In this document: positions 5,047 through 5,113 of the stretch, piece by piece
How positions within the stretch are numbered: position 1 is the stretch's first letter
How the letters are laid out: each line of letters opens with the position of its first letter
DNA from: Dehalococcoidia bacterium
GTDB taxonomy: Bacteria > Chloroflexota > Dehalococcoidia > GIF9 > AB-539-J10
Direction of reading: 5' to 3'
NCBI GenBank assembly: GCA_023229725.1
Contig: JALNYR010000170.1
Span: 1 to 5,113, forward strand
Length of the DNA stretch: 5,113 nt
Program-made: the position numbers and the translations under genes
The notes under the pieces: generated by a model
What the model saw: only the letters and a program-made list of their open reading frames with translations
The model's database searches: none
Told to the model about the DNA's origin: nothing

Positions 5047-5073
5047 GTAGGGGAGGGTCTCAGACCCTCCCGC
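5047..5073 (+). repeat. REP copy 10
   Basis: GTAG (5047-5050), perfect palindrome 5051-5071, then GC; consensus sequence. It is the last complete copy in the window. Confidence 0.85.
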
Positions 5074-5113
5074 TGGTGGGTGGGTTCTTCCTGCGCGCCC
5101 CGCCACGGAACGT

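Larger units (their letters stand above)
4864..5113 (+). repeat. Alternating REP array: type-B, type-A, type-B spacers, running off the window
   Basis: Copy 8 is followed by the 52-bp type-B spacer (4891-4942; TGGTGGGTGGGTT, CGCCCCGCC, CGGAACGT), copy 9 by a type-A spacer (4970-5046), and copy 10 by type B again (5074 to the edge). Steps are 79 and 104 bp. The last type-B spacer is cut by the window end, so the array probably continues. Confidence 0.75.

Noticed and set aside
3640..5073. CRISPR array
   Set aside because: The 27-bp repeats are regular, but the intervals are 52-78 bp and mostly homologous to each other, one repeat is inverted, and there are no cas genes. The GTAG plus palindrome and the RAYT explain them better.

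Overview
The window comes from a GC-rich bacterial chromosome, probably an uncultured anaerobic lineage. The evidence is the high GC, GC-ending codons and a nickel-pincer cofactor operon. I cannot name the phylum; a high-GC Actinobacteriota or Chloroflexota-like genome is only a guess. The window has two parts: a compact metabolic region (1-3624) and a repeat-dominated region (3640-5113) built around a REP-associated transposase.

On the minus strand, reading from about 2731 down to 1, is a larC-larB-larE operon for the nickel-pincer nucleotide (NPN) cofactor of lactate racemase (LarA) and related racemases/epimerases. LarB carboxylates and cleaves nicotinic acid adenine dinucleotide, LarE installs the sulfurs, and LarC inserts nickel in a CTP-dependent step. 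The genes overlap by 1 bp (larC/larB, TGATG) and 4 bp (larB/larE, ATGA). larE runs off the left edge, and larA is not in the window. LarC is one continuous protein with a strictly alternating histidine tract.

An approximately 100-bp divergent intergenic region carries a good promoter for larC (TGGACA, 17 bp, TACAAT) and a weaker one facing a class I SAM-dependent methyltransferase gene (2857-3624, plus strand) of unassigned substrate.

From 3640 to the right edge the DNA holds ten copies of a 27-bp REP-like element: GTAG, then a 21-bp near-perfect palindrome, then GC. Nine copies point rightward and one points leftward. Most are separated by related spacers, giving 105/104-bp and 79-bp periods. 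An intact Y1/HUH REP-associated tyrosine transposase (RAYT, 3942-4493, minus strand) lies inside the array between two inverted REPs, one of which supplies its stop codon. The GTAG-plus-hairpin architecture matches what is known of RAYT substrates, so enzyme and repeats are probably a matched pair. The array continues past the right edge. This REP/RAYT array is the most interesting feature of the window.
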